Assembly (NCBI GenBank): GCA_021825785.1
Contig: JAKAGP010000105.1
Coordinates: 1 to 6,677 of the forward strand
DNA from: Nitrospirota bacterium
Lineage (GTDB): Bacteria; Nitrospirota; Thermodesulfovibrionia; Thermodesulfovibrionales; JdFR-88
Direction of reading: 5' to 3'
Length of the DNA: 6,677 nucleotides
Part shown: piece by piece, positions 1 through 5,848 of the stretch
Position numbering within the stretch: position 1 is the stretch's first letter
Layout: every line of letters starts with the position of its first letter
Made by a program: the position numbers and the translations under genes
The notes under the pieces: generated by a model
What the model was told of the DNA's origin: nothing
What the model saw: only the letters and a program-made list of their open reading frames with translations
Databases searched by the model: none

Positions 1-1
1 T

Positions 2-1135
2 TTGGGAGAACCGCTCAAGAGCACCTATGAGACCCTTGTGCCTGAATCGGCCCGCAAGTCCATACATGGTCATCTTGAGAATTTTCTCAATCAAAAGGAC
101 GTTCATAAGGGGCTCGCTACGATAGGGGATTTCGTCAATTCACTTTATGAGTCAGATCCCGAAAAAGCAGATATTTTGAAAGCTCTCTTTAATCTGCAAG
201 TCCTTTCACCCATTAGCGCTGAGGCAAAGGCTTCGGCTGCCGATACCCTTGAAGCATCTGGAATAAGAGGTGCGATGAGAGATAAGGCAAACCGTATTTA
301 TGAATCCGCGGCGAAATGGCCAACGGGCCTCACTCCTGAGACGAGGGAAGCGATTACGAAGACTCTTTTGAAGGAAAAGATACCTCTTACCCGGGGCGGC
401 TATGACAATCTCATGGGTACAGTATCTGATATTAACAGTCAGATTGATTCAGCCATAAAGGCGGAGGCTAATAAACCTATTGATGCGGTTGCCGTGGTAA
501 AGCGAATGCAACCGGCAATTACAAAGGCCCTTGATAGCTACGACCCGGCAAGCAATATCTCGGACATAAAGGCTGAATTTGACAAATTCATGAAGAACTG
601 GGGCAACGGCAAGCTTACCATGGGTAAGGCACAGACGATTAAGAAGGACATCTATCGTCAGCTTGAAAGGAATTACGAGGCCGCCGAGAAGGACCCTTTT
701 GGCGCCTATAGTGAAGCCAAAATAGCGGCTATGAAGCAGATTGCGCGAGGACTCAAGGAGGAGATAGAATCGAACTCCTCAAATAAATTCCTTAAAGAAC
801 TCAATGCAAAGGAATCCGAGCTTTTGACCGCCGAACCATACTTGAGGCGTGCCATAAACAGGATAGGCAACCGGAATATCCTTTCTCTTGATGATGTCCT
901 TGCCGCGACGGGGGGAGCCGTGGTTGCGGGCCCCCAAGGAGCGGCCACAGCTGGTGTCATAAAGAAAATCCTTGGGAGTCCAGGCATAAAATCCCGAATC
1001 GCTATTCAACTCGCAAAGGAAGGCAAATATCCTCAAAGCACGATAGGGAAGCTTCTTCAGTCCCTTTTAAAGCGACAAGAGCCATCAGTGCCATCGAATG
1101 CGCTTCAGCAGATTATAAATAAAGGGGGCAAATGA
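2..1135 (+). CDS. C-terminal part of a large helical phage virion protein (5' truncated)
   Basis: The frame is open from the window edge, so the TTG at position 2 is probably not the true start and the N-terminus is missing. The visible 377 residues are charged, lysine- and alanine-rich and predicted mostly helical, with no cysteine-rich or obvious enzymatic motif. A glycine/alanine-rich hydrophobic stretch lies at about residues 296-325 (DDVLAATGGAVVAG and onward) and is followed by LGSPGIKSRIAIQLAK. A helical domain with a small-residue segment and an 'SPxxxxxxA' ending near the C-terminus is, from memory, common in long phage proteins annotated as internal virion or DNA-ejection proteins, sometimes fused to a transglycosylase. 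The gene ends in an ATGA overlap with the next gene. The virion role is inferred; the missing N-terminal part would decide whether an enzymatic domain is present. Confidence 0.6.
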   Translation: MGEPLKSTYETLVPESARKSIHGHLENFLNQKDVHKGLATIGDFVNSLYESDPEKADILKALFNLQVLSPISAEAKASAADTLEASGIRGAMRDKANRIYESAAKWPTGLTPETREAITKTLLKEKIPLTRGGYDNLMGTVSDINSQIDSAIKAEANKPIDAVAVVKRMQPAITKALDSYDPASNISDIKAEFDKFMKNWGNGKLTMGKAQTIKKDIYRQLERNYEAAEKDPFGAYSEAKIAAMKQIARGLKEEIESNSSNKFLKELNAKESELLTAEPYLRRAINRIGNRNILSLDDVLAATGGAVVAGPQGAATAGVIKKILGSPGIKSRIAIQLAKEGKYPQSTIGKLLQSLLKRQEPSVPSNALQQIINKGGK

Positions 1136-1338
1136 TGGTGAAGAAGAAAGAAAAGAAAGACCTTTTGGATATAGCCGAGGACAAGGTAAGGGATTTAGCT
1201 GAGGGGAACATACCGGGAGGGAGCAACTTCCTTGAACAACGCGAGATTGTCGAGCTTCTCCTTAAAGTCCACGACAGCAAGATGAAAAAAACCGAATCGG
1301 GTGAAAGCGGAAAATTTTTTGAAGAGGAGGATGCATAA
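1132..1338 (+). CDS. Small charged phage protein of unknown function
   Basis: This encodes 68 residues. The N-terminus is strongly basic (MMVKKKEKKD), the middle is helical (about residues 10-25 and 34-50), and the tail is acidic (EEEDA). An AAAGGGGG Shine-Dalgarno site at 1121-1128 serves either of two adjacent ATGs, at 1132 or 1135; the second has slightly better spacing and would overlap the upstream stop by one base. No membrane segment or known motif is seen. It lies between a virion-type gene and a small membrane protein, upstream of the terminase. A small terminase subunit is conceivable by position and charge, but there is no clear helix-turn-helix, so function is left open. Confidence 0.75.
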   Translation: MMVKKKEKKDLLDIAEDKVRDLAEGNIPGGSNFLEQREIVELLLKVHDSKMKKTESGESGKFFEEEDA

Positions 1339-1557
1339 ATGTCGGATGCCGTAGCGCGGATGGTAGAGGTAAGAGCCTTCATAACGGGATTGCAGCAGAT
1401 TCTTATAAAGCTCATTCCAGTCTTCGTATTCATCGTGGATGCAGTCATGGCGGCCTATGTGGTTTGGCAACCGGATGTCCTGAGAATCGTGACGATAGCC
1501 GTTTTCCTCGTATATTCATTATTCTTCGTCAGGAAAGGAGGTGTGACAGGTGAGTAA
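1339..1557 (+). CDS. Small membrane protein with two predicted transmembrane helices, possibly holin-like
   Basis: This encodes 72 residues. Two hydrophobic segments are visible: about 20-43 (from QILIKLIPVFVF through the alanine/valine stretch) and about 48-65 (LRIVTIAVFLVYSLFFV). They are joined by a very short turn (WQPD) and followed by a basic end (RKGG). The GAGGAGG sequence at 1324-1330 is the ribosome site, and the ATG directly follows the TAA of the previous gene. Size and topology fit a class II-type two-helix holin. In T7-like phages a small holin also sits between the internal virion genes and TerL. No holin family is recognised by sequence, and other membrane roles remain possible. 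The 3' end overlaps the next gene by 8 bases. Confidence 0.75.
   Translation: MSDAVARMVEVRAFITGLQQILIKLIPVFVFIVDAVMAAYVVWQPDVLRIVTIAVFLVYSLFFVRKGGVTGE
1534..1543 (+). promoter_or_regulatory. Near-perfect Shine-Dalgarno site for the GTG start at 1550
   Basis: AAAGGAGGTG matches the 16S anti-Shine-Dalgarno almost completely and lies 6 bases before the GTG. It supports initiation at 1550 although the codon is GTG and lies inside the preceding gene. Confidence 0.75.
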
Positions 1558-1777
1558 GGGCAATAAAGAGATGGTAACGCCTTCTAAGAACAGTCTTAAG
1601 GGTAACTCGAATAATGCCTCCGAGCTTGACCGCATAAAAGAAATGCAATCCCGGAGTTTCGGGAATCCGGCGGGCAGGCCGGGAGACGCATTCGTCATGC
1701 CAAAAGGGGATATACCGGAAACGTCCTTCGGCTCGGCGTTCTCCATAGCGATAACGAAAAAAAAGAAAAAGGGGTAA
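1550..1777 (+). CDS. Small, probably disordered phage protein with a lysine-rich tail
   Basis: This encodes 75 residues and starts at GTG, supported by the very strong ribosome site just upstream. The composition is rich in Ser, Asn, Gly and Lys, suggesting disorder. A short Gly/Pro segment (NPAGRPGDAF, then PKGDIPETSFGSAFSIAI) precedes the lysine run TKKKKKG. No membrane segment or catalytic motif is seen. The lysine codons fall on a purine tract (A8-G-A5-G4 at 1757-1774) that also serves as the Shine-Dalgarno region for the next gene, so the tail may partly reflect that second use. It lies three genes downstream of the virion-type gene and two upstream of TerL. The function is unknown; a scaffold, accessory or DNA-contacting role would be guesswork. 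Confidence 0.75.
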   Translation: MSKGNKEMVTPSKNSLKGNSNNASELDRIKEMQSRSFGNPAGRPGDAFVMPKGDIPETSFGSAFSIAITKKKKKG

Positions 1778-1781
1778 CCAT

Positions 1782-1943
1782 ATGTCTTTCAAATCAGTAG
1801 CGGCAAGGATAGCCAAAAAAGAAGGGATCAGCAAGGAAAGGGCTTCCGCCATCCTCGCCAAGTCGAGCAGGAATGCCAGTCCGGGTGCAAAGAAACGGAA
1901 TCCGCGCCTGAAACGGGTGAAGGGAAGAAGCAAGGGGCGATGA
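1782..1943 (+). CDS. Very basic 53-residue protein upstream of TerL
   Basis: This short frame runs from ATG 1782 to TGA 1941-1943. AAGGGG at 1769-1774 is a well-placed ribosome site. Residues 5-27 look like a small helical domain (VAARIAKKEGISKERASAIL), and residues 28-53 are an Arg/Lys-rich tail (KKRNPRLKRVKGRSKGR). The pattern of helix, turn at 'EGIS', helix, then basic tail suggests nucleic-acid binding. From memory, short phage proteins with a similar '...ASAILA...KK.NP.LK.VKG' layout occur in metagenomic phages, but I cannot name a family. It ends one base before the TTG start of TerL, consistent with translational coupling. A packaging or DNA-binding accessory role is inferred from position and charge only. 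Confidence 0.75.
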   Translation: MSFKSVAARIAKKEGISKERASAILAKSSRNASPGAKKRNPRLKRVKGRSKGR

Positions 1944-1944
1944 T

Positions 1945-3810
1945 TTGAAGCCGTTTATCTTTAATCCGGAAAAACCGACACCCTTTAAAGAAACGCTATG
2001 GGAGTCTCTTAAAGAGAATAAGGAAGCCATGCGCTTTCTCAAATGGTGTACCCACTTGAAGGTCATCTCCAAGGATGAAGGGATGATGTCGTTTTCCCCG
2101 AACACCTGGTACGATGGGCAACTCTATGTTGTCCATGAAATATTTACCGCACCTGAATCCGTCCGGACATTCATACTATTAAAAGCCCGGCAGTTGGGTA
2201 TCTCTACCCTCTGTTGTGCCCTTGACCTCTACTGGTCTTTTCGTTTCCCGAAGCTTCAGGGTGCGCTCGTCTCGGCTGATTATGAAATATCGGCGGGGAT
2301 GAGAGACAACCTTCGGACGTTCTACTCCAATCTCCCTATGGGTGCGCGGATGATGAAGAAACGCGATAACGCCCTTATGATGAGCTTCAACAACGGCTCC
2401 CGCATACGCTTCTTATTCACGACCGCCAAAAAGAGCAAAAAAGGAAACATGGGGCGTTCCGGAACCGCGAACTTCGGGCACTTTACCGAGGTGGCTTTCT
2501 TTCAGAATGTGGATGACCTTAATTCTTTCATGGCGACCCTTTCAGACACCCACCCGAACAGGCTCTATATCTTCGAGTCCACCGCCAACGGATTCGGCCT
2601 GTTTTCGGATATGTGGGATGATGCCGAGGACTCTTTGACCAAAAAGCGCATATTCCTCGGCTGGTGGCTGAAGGAGACATATAGGCTTACTCCAGGCCCT
2701 GACCTTGACAAATATTCCTACCCTATGAGCGAGCCTGAAAAGGAGATGTGGCAACGAGTAAAGAAAGATTATGGGTATGAAGTGTCCATGTCGCAACTCG
2801 CATGGTGGCGGAAAATGTGCAAGGAGGAGATGAAAGACCACGGGGCGCTTTCCCGCGAGGACATGATGAACCAGGAGTATCCATGGCATCATATGGAGGC
2901 GTTCCGCAGTTCCGGCTCTCACTTTTTCAAATGGAAAAATATCGACAACATGAAAGAGAAATCTTTTGACCCTATAAGGCGTCTTGAGCCCGTGTTCAGA
3001 AAAGAGATGGCCCAGATGGAACTTGTAGATTCCTATTCGGGCCGTATCAAGTTATGGGAAGACTTCGAGCCGGAAGCACCCCTCTATATCTTGGGGGCCG
3101 ATCCCACCTGGGCGGTAAATCCGAGGTCGGATTACGGGATTATTACTATTTACAAGTGCTTCAAGGATCGTATCGAGCAAGTGCTTGAATATTCGGACAA
3201 GGGCATTCAAATCATGCCATTTACATGGCTATTTCTCACGCTTGCCGGGATGTGGCAGGCCCCGCAGATATATGAGATTACTGGGCCGGGCATGGCCATG
3301 AGAGACCATATCGAAATGTACCGCCGCTGGATAAGGACTAACCGGGTCGATGAGAACATGACCATTTACGATTATGCAAAAAAGCTCAAGGCCGAATACC
3401 TGTATTCCCGTCCCGATAGTCTTTCGCCGGCCAAAACCGCCTTCCAGTGGAAAACTTCAGGAGAGCAGAAAGAAAGGCTTCTATATGGCTTCCAGACGGC
3501 GGTAAATAATGACGATGTCGTCATAAGGAGCGGAGAACTCATACAGGAACTCGGACACTTCATAAAGAGGGATACCGGCGAGCTTGAAGCGGAAAAAGGG
3601 CATGACGACCGCGTGATAGCCTCCGCCCTTGTCTGGCACTACTGGATGATAAATTTCCGCTCCAGGCTGATGACGCGGGATGAATATCTTACTAACAGAG
3701 AAAAAATAGCCGAGGAGAAGCGCAAGAGAAAAGAGAACCCCATAGGAACTTTTATGAATCATCATCTATCGAAAGCCATCATACAGGCGACGAGAGGAAG
3801 CCATGTATAG
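1945..3810 (+). CDS. terL: Terminase large subunit (TerL), packaging ATPase and nuclease
   Basis: TerL is the motor that drives phage DNA into the procapsid and cuts concatemers. This 621-residue protein is a normal length for the family and both domains are complete. ATPase domain: the variant Walker A K80-ARQLGIST-88, the Walker B region GHFTEVAFF at 178-186 with E182 as the likely catalytic glutamate, and the coupling motif ESTANG at 211-216. The linker carries EYPWHHMEAF followed by SGSHFF (about 311-328), matching the family's 'EYP....EAF..SG..FF' signature. RNase H-like nuclease domain: D386 in GADPTW, an acidic residue near E444, and HDDRVIASAL at 553-562. The start is TTG at 1945, supported by AAGGGG at 1932-1937 and by homology-like sequence beginning close after it. 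The last 40 residues are lysine-rich. The stop overlaps the next start by 8 bases. Confidence 0.96.
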   Translation: MKPFIFNPEKPTPFKETLWESLKENKEAMRFLKWCTHLKVISKDEGMMSFSPNTWYDGQLYVVHEIFTAPESVRTFILLKARQLGISTLCCALDLYWSFRFPKLQGALVSADYEISAGMRDNLRTFYSNLPMGARMMKKRDNALMMSFNNGSRIRFLFTTAKKSKKGNMGRSGTANFGHFTEVAFFQNVDDLNSFMATLSDTHPNRLYIFESTANGFGLFSDMWDDAEDSLTKKRIFLGWWLKETYRLTPGPDLDKYSYPMSEPEKEMWQRVKKDYGYEVSMSQLAWWRKMCKEEMKDHGALSREDMMNQEYPWHHMEAFRSSGSHFFKWKNIDNMKEKSFDPIRRLEPVFRKEMAQMELVDSYSGRIKLWEDFEPEAPLYILGADPTWAVNPRSDYGIITIYKCFKDRIEQVLEYSDKGIQIMPFTWLFLTLAGMWQAPQIYEITGPGMAMRDHIEMYRRWIRTNRVDENMTIYDYAKKLKAEYLYSRPDSLSPAKTAFQWKTSGEQKERLLYGFQTAVNNDDVVIRSGELIQELGHFIKRDTGELEAEKGHDDRVIASALVWHYWMINFRSRLMTRDEYLTNREKIAEEKRKRKENPIGTFMNHHLSKAIIQATRGSHV

Positions 3811-4618
3811 CGGCGATATGTACGATGATATAAGAAAACTTTTTTCGATGGGACTGCCCGCGAAGATCGTCGCGCATGAAATAGGCTGGTCAGTAAAATA
3901 TCTTTATGAAGTGCTTCAGAAGAGCCGTCGCTTCACACAGGACGCATTAAATAATTTTGAGAACCGGCGGGACATTCTTTTCGCTTTGGCGGAAGAAGCT
4001 CAATGGAAGAAGCGCGGCAGTATGATACGGCTGCTCGCCATATATCTTGCGGCTTCTGAACGTGTCCTGCTCAACCGTGAATATCCCTTTGGCTGGCTGC
4101 CGCAACCGAAGGAGTATCATCTTGAAAAGAGCCGGGAGATAGCGAAGAGGGGAGAAAGTGCGTTGGCTCTTGAACTTCTGAAATTGGATTTCCAGGTTAA
4201 AAAGAAACTTCAGGCTAAGATGAATACCCTGATAAAACATGGATGGGTGAAGGTGCGAGTCGATAACGAGACCTGGCGGGGACTGCTCCCATGGCTGGAT
4301 GTATGGAGAATACGCTTGAAAAATTCGAAGAAAGGACAAAAATTTCTCGGCAACTGTCTGAAAATGAACGCGCTAAACGCCGAAATGGAGACCATTCACG
4401 ATGAACGAAGAGAAATATTTGAACGACTCACGGAATCAAGAGGAAGGAAAAAACAATCCGTCAATAAGCCGTGCCTTACGCTTTCTCTCAATGCTACGTC
4501 CATCGGACGCAAAGCGAATGAGGATAAACTACACCACCGTCCGCAAGATACAACAGGGTTTTCCGGTAAGATTGACAAAAAAAACCATAGCAAAATAGGG
4601 GCGATAAGAGGATTTTAA
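3803..4618 (+). CDS. Helix-turn-helix phage protein downstream of TerL; true 3' end uncertain
   Basis: The open frame encodes 271 residues. Residues 6-40 look like a helix-turn-helix: YDDIRKLFSMGLPAKIVAHE then IGWSVKYLYEVLQ, as in DNA-binding proteins and in the N-terminal domain of many small terminase subunits. Residues 50-150 are helical and charged (REIAKRGESALALELLKLD and onward). GAGGAAG at 3794-3800 is the ribosome site, and the ATG lies inside the end of TerL, so translation is probably coupled. The last roughly 100 residues are less convincing: from 4291 on, two other frames hold compact ORFs linked by an ATGA overlap (4291-4404 and 4401-4598). The product may therefore be real to its stop at 4618, or the frame may be open there by chance or by an indel. 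A small terminase role is possible but unproven. Confidence 0.7.
   Translation: MYSGDMYDDIRKLFSMGLPAKIVAHEIGWSVKYLYEVLQKSRRFTQDALNNFENRRDILFALAEEAQWKKRGSMIRLLAIYLAASERVLLNREYPFGWLPQPKEYHLEKSREIAKRGESALALELLKLDFQVKKKLQAKMNTLIKHGWVKVRVDNETWRGLLPWLDVWRIRLKNSKKGQKFLGNCLKMNALNAEMETIHDERREIFERLTESRGRKKQSVNKPCLTLSLNATSIGRKANEDKLHHRPQDTTGFSGKIDKKNHSKIGAIRGF
4291..4404 (+). CDS. Possible 37-residue protein overlapping the helix-turn-helix gene in another frame
   Basis: This alternative frame runs from ATG 4291 to TGA 4402-4404. GCGGGGA at 4276-4282 could act as ribosome site. The product is highly charged and helical (ENTLEKFEERTKISRQLSEN, then basic). A second possible start is ATG 4303. The stop overlaps the next ATG as ATGA, the same junction type seen at 1132, 5248, 5655 and 6157. 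It lies entirely inside the 3803-4618 frame, so only one of the two may be coding. It could also be a chance open frame. Confidence 0.3.
   Translation: MAGCMENTLEKFEERTKISRQLSENERAKRRNGDHSR
4401..4598 (+). CDS. Possible small helix-turn-helix protein overlapping the end of the preceding gene
   Basis: This frame encodes 65 residues. The first 20 are polar; the rest look like a compact helical DNA-binding unit (SRALRFLSML at 23-32, then DAKRMRINYTTVRKIQQG at 36-53, then LTKKTIAK). The 'YTTVRKIQQG...LTKKTIAK' pattern resembles the recognition helix and following helix of XRE-like domains, where 'S.sTVrri..G' is followed by 'v...Tl.kIa'. GGAG at 4387-4390 precedes ATG 4401, and the start overlaps the stop of 4291-4404 as ATGA. 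It is fully nested, in a different frame, within the 3803-4618 frame. Codon composition by eye does not separate the two, but this translation looks more protein-like than the competing one. Confidence 0.4.
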   Translation: MNEEKYLNDSRNQEEGKNNPSISRALRFLSMLRPSDAKRMRINYTTVRKIQQGFPVRLTKKTIAK

Positions 4619-4628
4619 GAGTCGGCAA

Positions 4629-5024
4629 ATGAAAGACAGTCTATATGAAAAACGATATACCGTAGCACGGCTTCTTTCAATGATATCGGGAGAGGAAGGC
4701 GGCTCATCGGAGCATTCTTTCAACGCTATCCAGCCGCTCAAAGGCCGCATAATGATGCATGGAACCGTATACTCGTGGCTCGCTACCCCTGCCGGGTATT
4801 GGATGGTGCAGATTATGGGAACTGAAAAGATACCGCTGTACAAAGAGACCTGCTTTGTCGTCAATATCATGCCCTCTTTCGAGAGAGTACAAATATGGGC
4901 ATATCCGGTTACGCCAGAGGACTATACGAAGTTCGAGAAGGCATACCGGACTTTTTTTAAAAAGGTTAAGGGCACGATGGACAGAATGATGAAGCAATTG
5001 AAAACTTCAAGGAGGAAGGATTGA
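4629..5024 (+). CDS. Phage protein of unknown function, 131 residues
   Basis: Translation starts at ATG 4629 after AAGAG at 4617-4621. The N-terminal 30 residues are polar (EKRYTVARLLSMISGEEGG). The middle (about 35-95) is rich in beta-formers and aromatics (GRIMMHGTVYSWLATPAGYW, then CFVVNIMPSFERVQIWAYPV), suggesting a small folded beta or alpha/beta domain. Residues 97-131 form a basic helix (PEDYTKFEKAYRTFFKKVKG and onward). No transmembrane segment or catalytic signature is evident. It ends in a TGATG junction with the next gene. It lies between a DNA-binding-type gene and the lysis-type genes, and no family is recognised. Confidence 0.75.
   Translation: MKDSLYEKRYTVARLLSMISGEEGGSSEHSFNAIQPLKGRIMMHGTVYSWLATPAGYWMVQIMGTEKIPLYKETCFVVNIMPSFERVQIWAYPVTPEDYTKFEKAYRTFFKKVKGTMDRMMKQLKTSRRKD
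5009..5016 (+). promoter_or_regulatory. Shine-Dalgarno site deciding the start at ATG 5024
   Basis: AAGGAGGA lies 7 bases before ATG 5024 but only 4 before the in-frame TTG at 5021. The ATG is therefore the better start. Confidence 0.65.
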
Positions 5025-5251
5025 TGGGTGACGACAAATCCGTCGGGGAATGTTTCCAGTACAATCAGGACACGCGGCGTTATGTCGAGGCCGTCGAGGA
5101 GCGTCACGGCTATGAGATAAAGGACGTTCGGGACGAACTGAAAGACTTAGTTCAGATGCTCGCCAACCGGCTGCCAGTGTGGGCAACGCTTCTTATCGCG
5201 GTCTTGACGGCCCTCGTAAGCGGCCTGTTGGTAAAGGCGGTGATGAAATGA
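5024..5251 (+). CDS. Small tail-anchored membrane protein, holin-like or XhlA-like
   Basis: This encodes 75 residues from ATG 5024; an in-frame TTG at 5021 would add one residue but has worse spacing. The N-terminal 45 residues are polar and helical with heptad-like spacing (YVEAVEERHGYEIKDVRDEL). Residues about 51-72 are one hydrophobic helix (LPVWATLLIAVLTALVSGLL), followed by KAVMK. A soluble helical part plus one C-terminal membrane helix is the layout of XhlA-type haemolysin and holin-associated proteins. The gene is joined by an ATGA overlap to the cell wall hydrolase directly downstream, which supports a lysis role such as holin or holin partner. The family assignment rests on topology and neighbourhood, not on a sequence signature. 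Confidence 0.75.
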   Translation: MGDDKSVGECFQYNQDTRRYVEAVEERHGYEIKDVRDELKDLVQMLANRLPVWATLLIAVLTALVSGLLVKAVMK

Positions 5252-5658
5252 ACGTAACGCTCAAGCGTGCTCAAGATAACTTCATAATGGCCTTAACTCT
5301 CTGGCGTGAGGATAGAGGAGGAACGCCGGAGGGGAGAGCCGCCATAGCCTACGTCATTCTTAACCGAGTCGCAAGACAATCATGGTGGGGGAAAAACGTA
5401 CTTGAAGTCTGCACGAAGAAGTGGCAGTTTTCGAGCCTGACGGCTCCGGGCGACCCGCAGCTTGTTATATGGCCCTCAGAGGCGGATTCGATATGGCAGG
5501 ACTGCCTCCAAGCCGTAGCAAATGCTCTCGATGGCACACTGCCAAATCCCATTGGAAGGGCCGTAAACTACTACGATGTGAGCATCAAGGCTCCGGACTG
5601 GGCGACTGATGATAAATTCATAGCCCAGATTGGAAGACTTCGCTTTTACGAAGCATGA
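5248..5658 (+). CDS. SleB-type cell wall hydrolase, probable phage endolysin
   Basis: This is a 136-residue protein of the SleB / Hydrolase_2 type, a lysozyme-like fold that cuts the glycan strands of peptidoglycan. Family landmarks appear in order: MALTLWREDRGGTPEGRAAI (14-33) with E21 as likely catalytic acid, then AYVILNRV (34-41), KWQFS (58-62), AVNYYD (105-110), APDWA (115-119), and a C-terminal IAQIGRLRFYE matching the usual 'iG.H.FY' ending, with L in place of the common His. The frame is open upstream, but ATG 5248 is chosen because it gives an ATGA overlap with the preceding gene and has AAAGGCGG just upstream. There is no signal peptide or membrane anchor, so it should stay in the cytoplasm until a holin permits exit. 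It appears to be a catalytic domain alone, without a cell-wall-binding module, as is common for phages of Gram-negative hosts. Confidence 0.9.
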   Translation: MNVTLKRAQDNFIMALTLWREDRGGTPEGRAAIAYVILNRVARQSWWGKNVLEVCTKKWQFSSLTAPGDPQLVIWPSEADSIWQDCLQAVANALDGTLPNPIGRAVNYYDVSIKAPDWATDDKFIAQIGRLRFYEA

Positions 5659-5795
5659 AATCAGCAACGAACAGGGCGCATGAGCACTGGAAAACGCAAT
5701 GGGAGATACGAGAGCGGTTGTTTCAGTATCAAATCGACCTGACGGATCGCATAACGGCGATTCTCGAAAAGATGTTTTTTAAAAACCATGTGTAA
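5655..5795 (+). CDS. 46-residue helical protein following the endolysin
   Basis: The short frame runs from ATG 5655 to TAA 5793-5795. It overlaps the hydrolase stop as ATGA, so expression is probably by coupling; there is no strong separate ribosome site. The product is one long amphipathic helix rich in charged and aromatic residues (HEHWKTQWEIRERLFQYQID, then RITAILEKMFF). No membrane segment is clear. Position directly after an endolysin suggests a lysis accessory protein, but nothing in the sequence proves this. The tight junction and full use of the space before the 53-base gap favour a real gene. Confidence 0.55.
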   Translation: MKSATNRAHEHWKTQWEIRERLFQYQIDLTDRITAILEKMFFKNHV

Positions 5796-5796
5796 G

Positions 5797-5813
5797 GCAA
5801 AGAGGCCTTTTGC
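5797..5813 (+). other. Weak hairpin in the 53-base gap after the endolysin operon segment
   Basis: GCAAAG at 5797-5802 can pair with TTTTGC at 5808-5813 around a five-base loop, using one G-T pair. No run of T follows, so it is not a canonical intrinsic terminator. The gap 5796-5848 is the longest stretch here without a candidate gene and could hold a pause, processing or weak promoter site. No convincing -35/-10 pair is seen. Confidence 0.25.
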
Positions 5814-5833
5814 TACATATGGAAAATCTTATG

Positions 5834-5844
5834 TAAAGGAGAAG
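5834..5844 (+). promoter_or_regulatory. Strong Shine-Dalgarno site for the gene at 5849
   Basis: AAAGGAGAAGG lies 4 to 8 bases before ATG 5849. After the only clear intergenic gap, this gene starts with its own strong site instead of coupling to the gene before it. Confidence 0.6.
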
Positions 5845-5848
5845 GAAA

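Noticed and set aside
706..1036. Two minus-strand open frames opposite the virion-type gene
   Set aside because: They overlap each other and the plus-strand gene, lack good ribosome sites and have unconvincing composition.
1529..1933. Long minus-strand open frame opposite the small genes before TerL
   Set aside because: It is antisense to four tightly spaced plus-strand genes with good ribosome sites; its translation is rich in Arg, Leu and Phe as expected for a mirror frame.
2542..2922. Minus-strand open frame of 126 codons inside TerL
   Set aside because: TerL is complete and conserved across this stretch; the opposite frame is a by-product of its codons.
4759..4989. Alternative plus-strand frame of 76 codons inside the 4629-5024 gene
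   Set aside because: The translation is very Arg-rich with no ribosome site, and the 4629-5024 frame spans the space with better composition and junctions.
5179..5247. Upstream extension of the cell wall hydrolase to an ATG at 5179
   Set aside because: The extra 23 residues lie over the membrane helix of the preceding gene, have no family similarity, and the ATGA-coupled ATG at 5248 has a ribosome site and begins right before the conserved domain.
5796..5848. Intrinsic terminator or promoter in the intergenic gap
   Set aside because: The hairpin is short with a G-T pair and no T-run follows; no -35/-10 pair with normal spacing was found.
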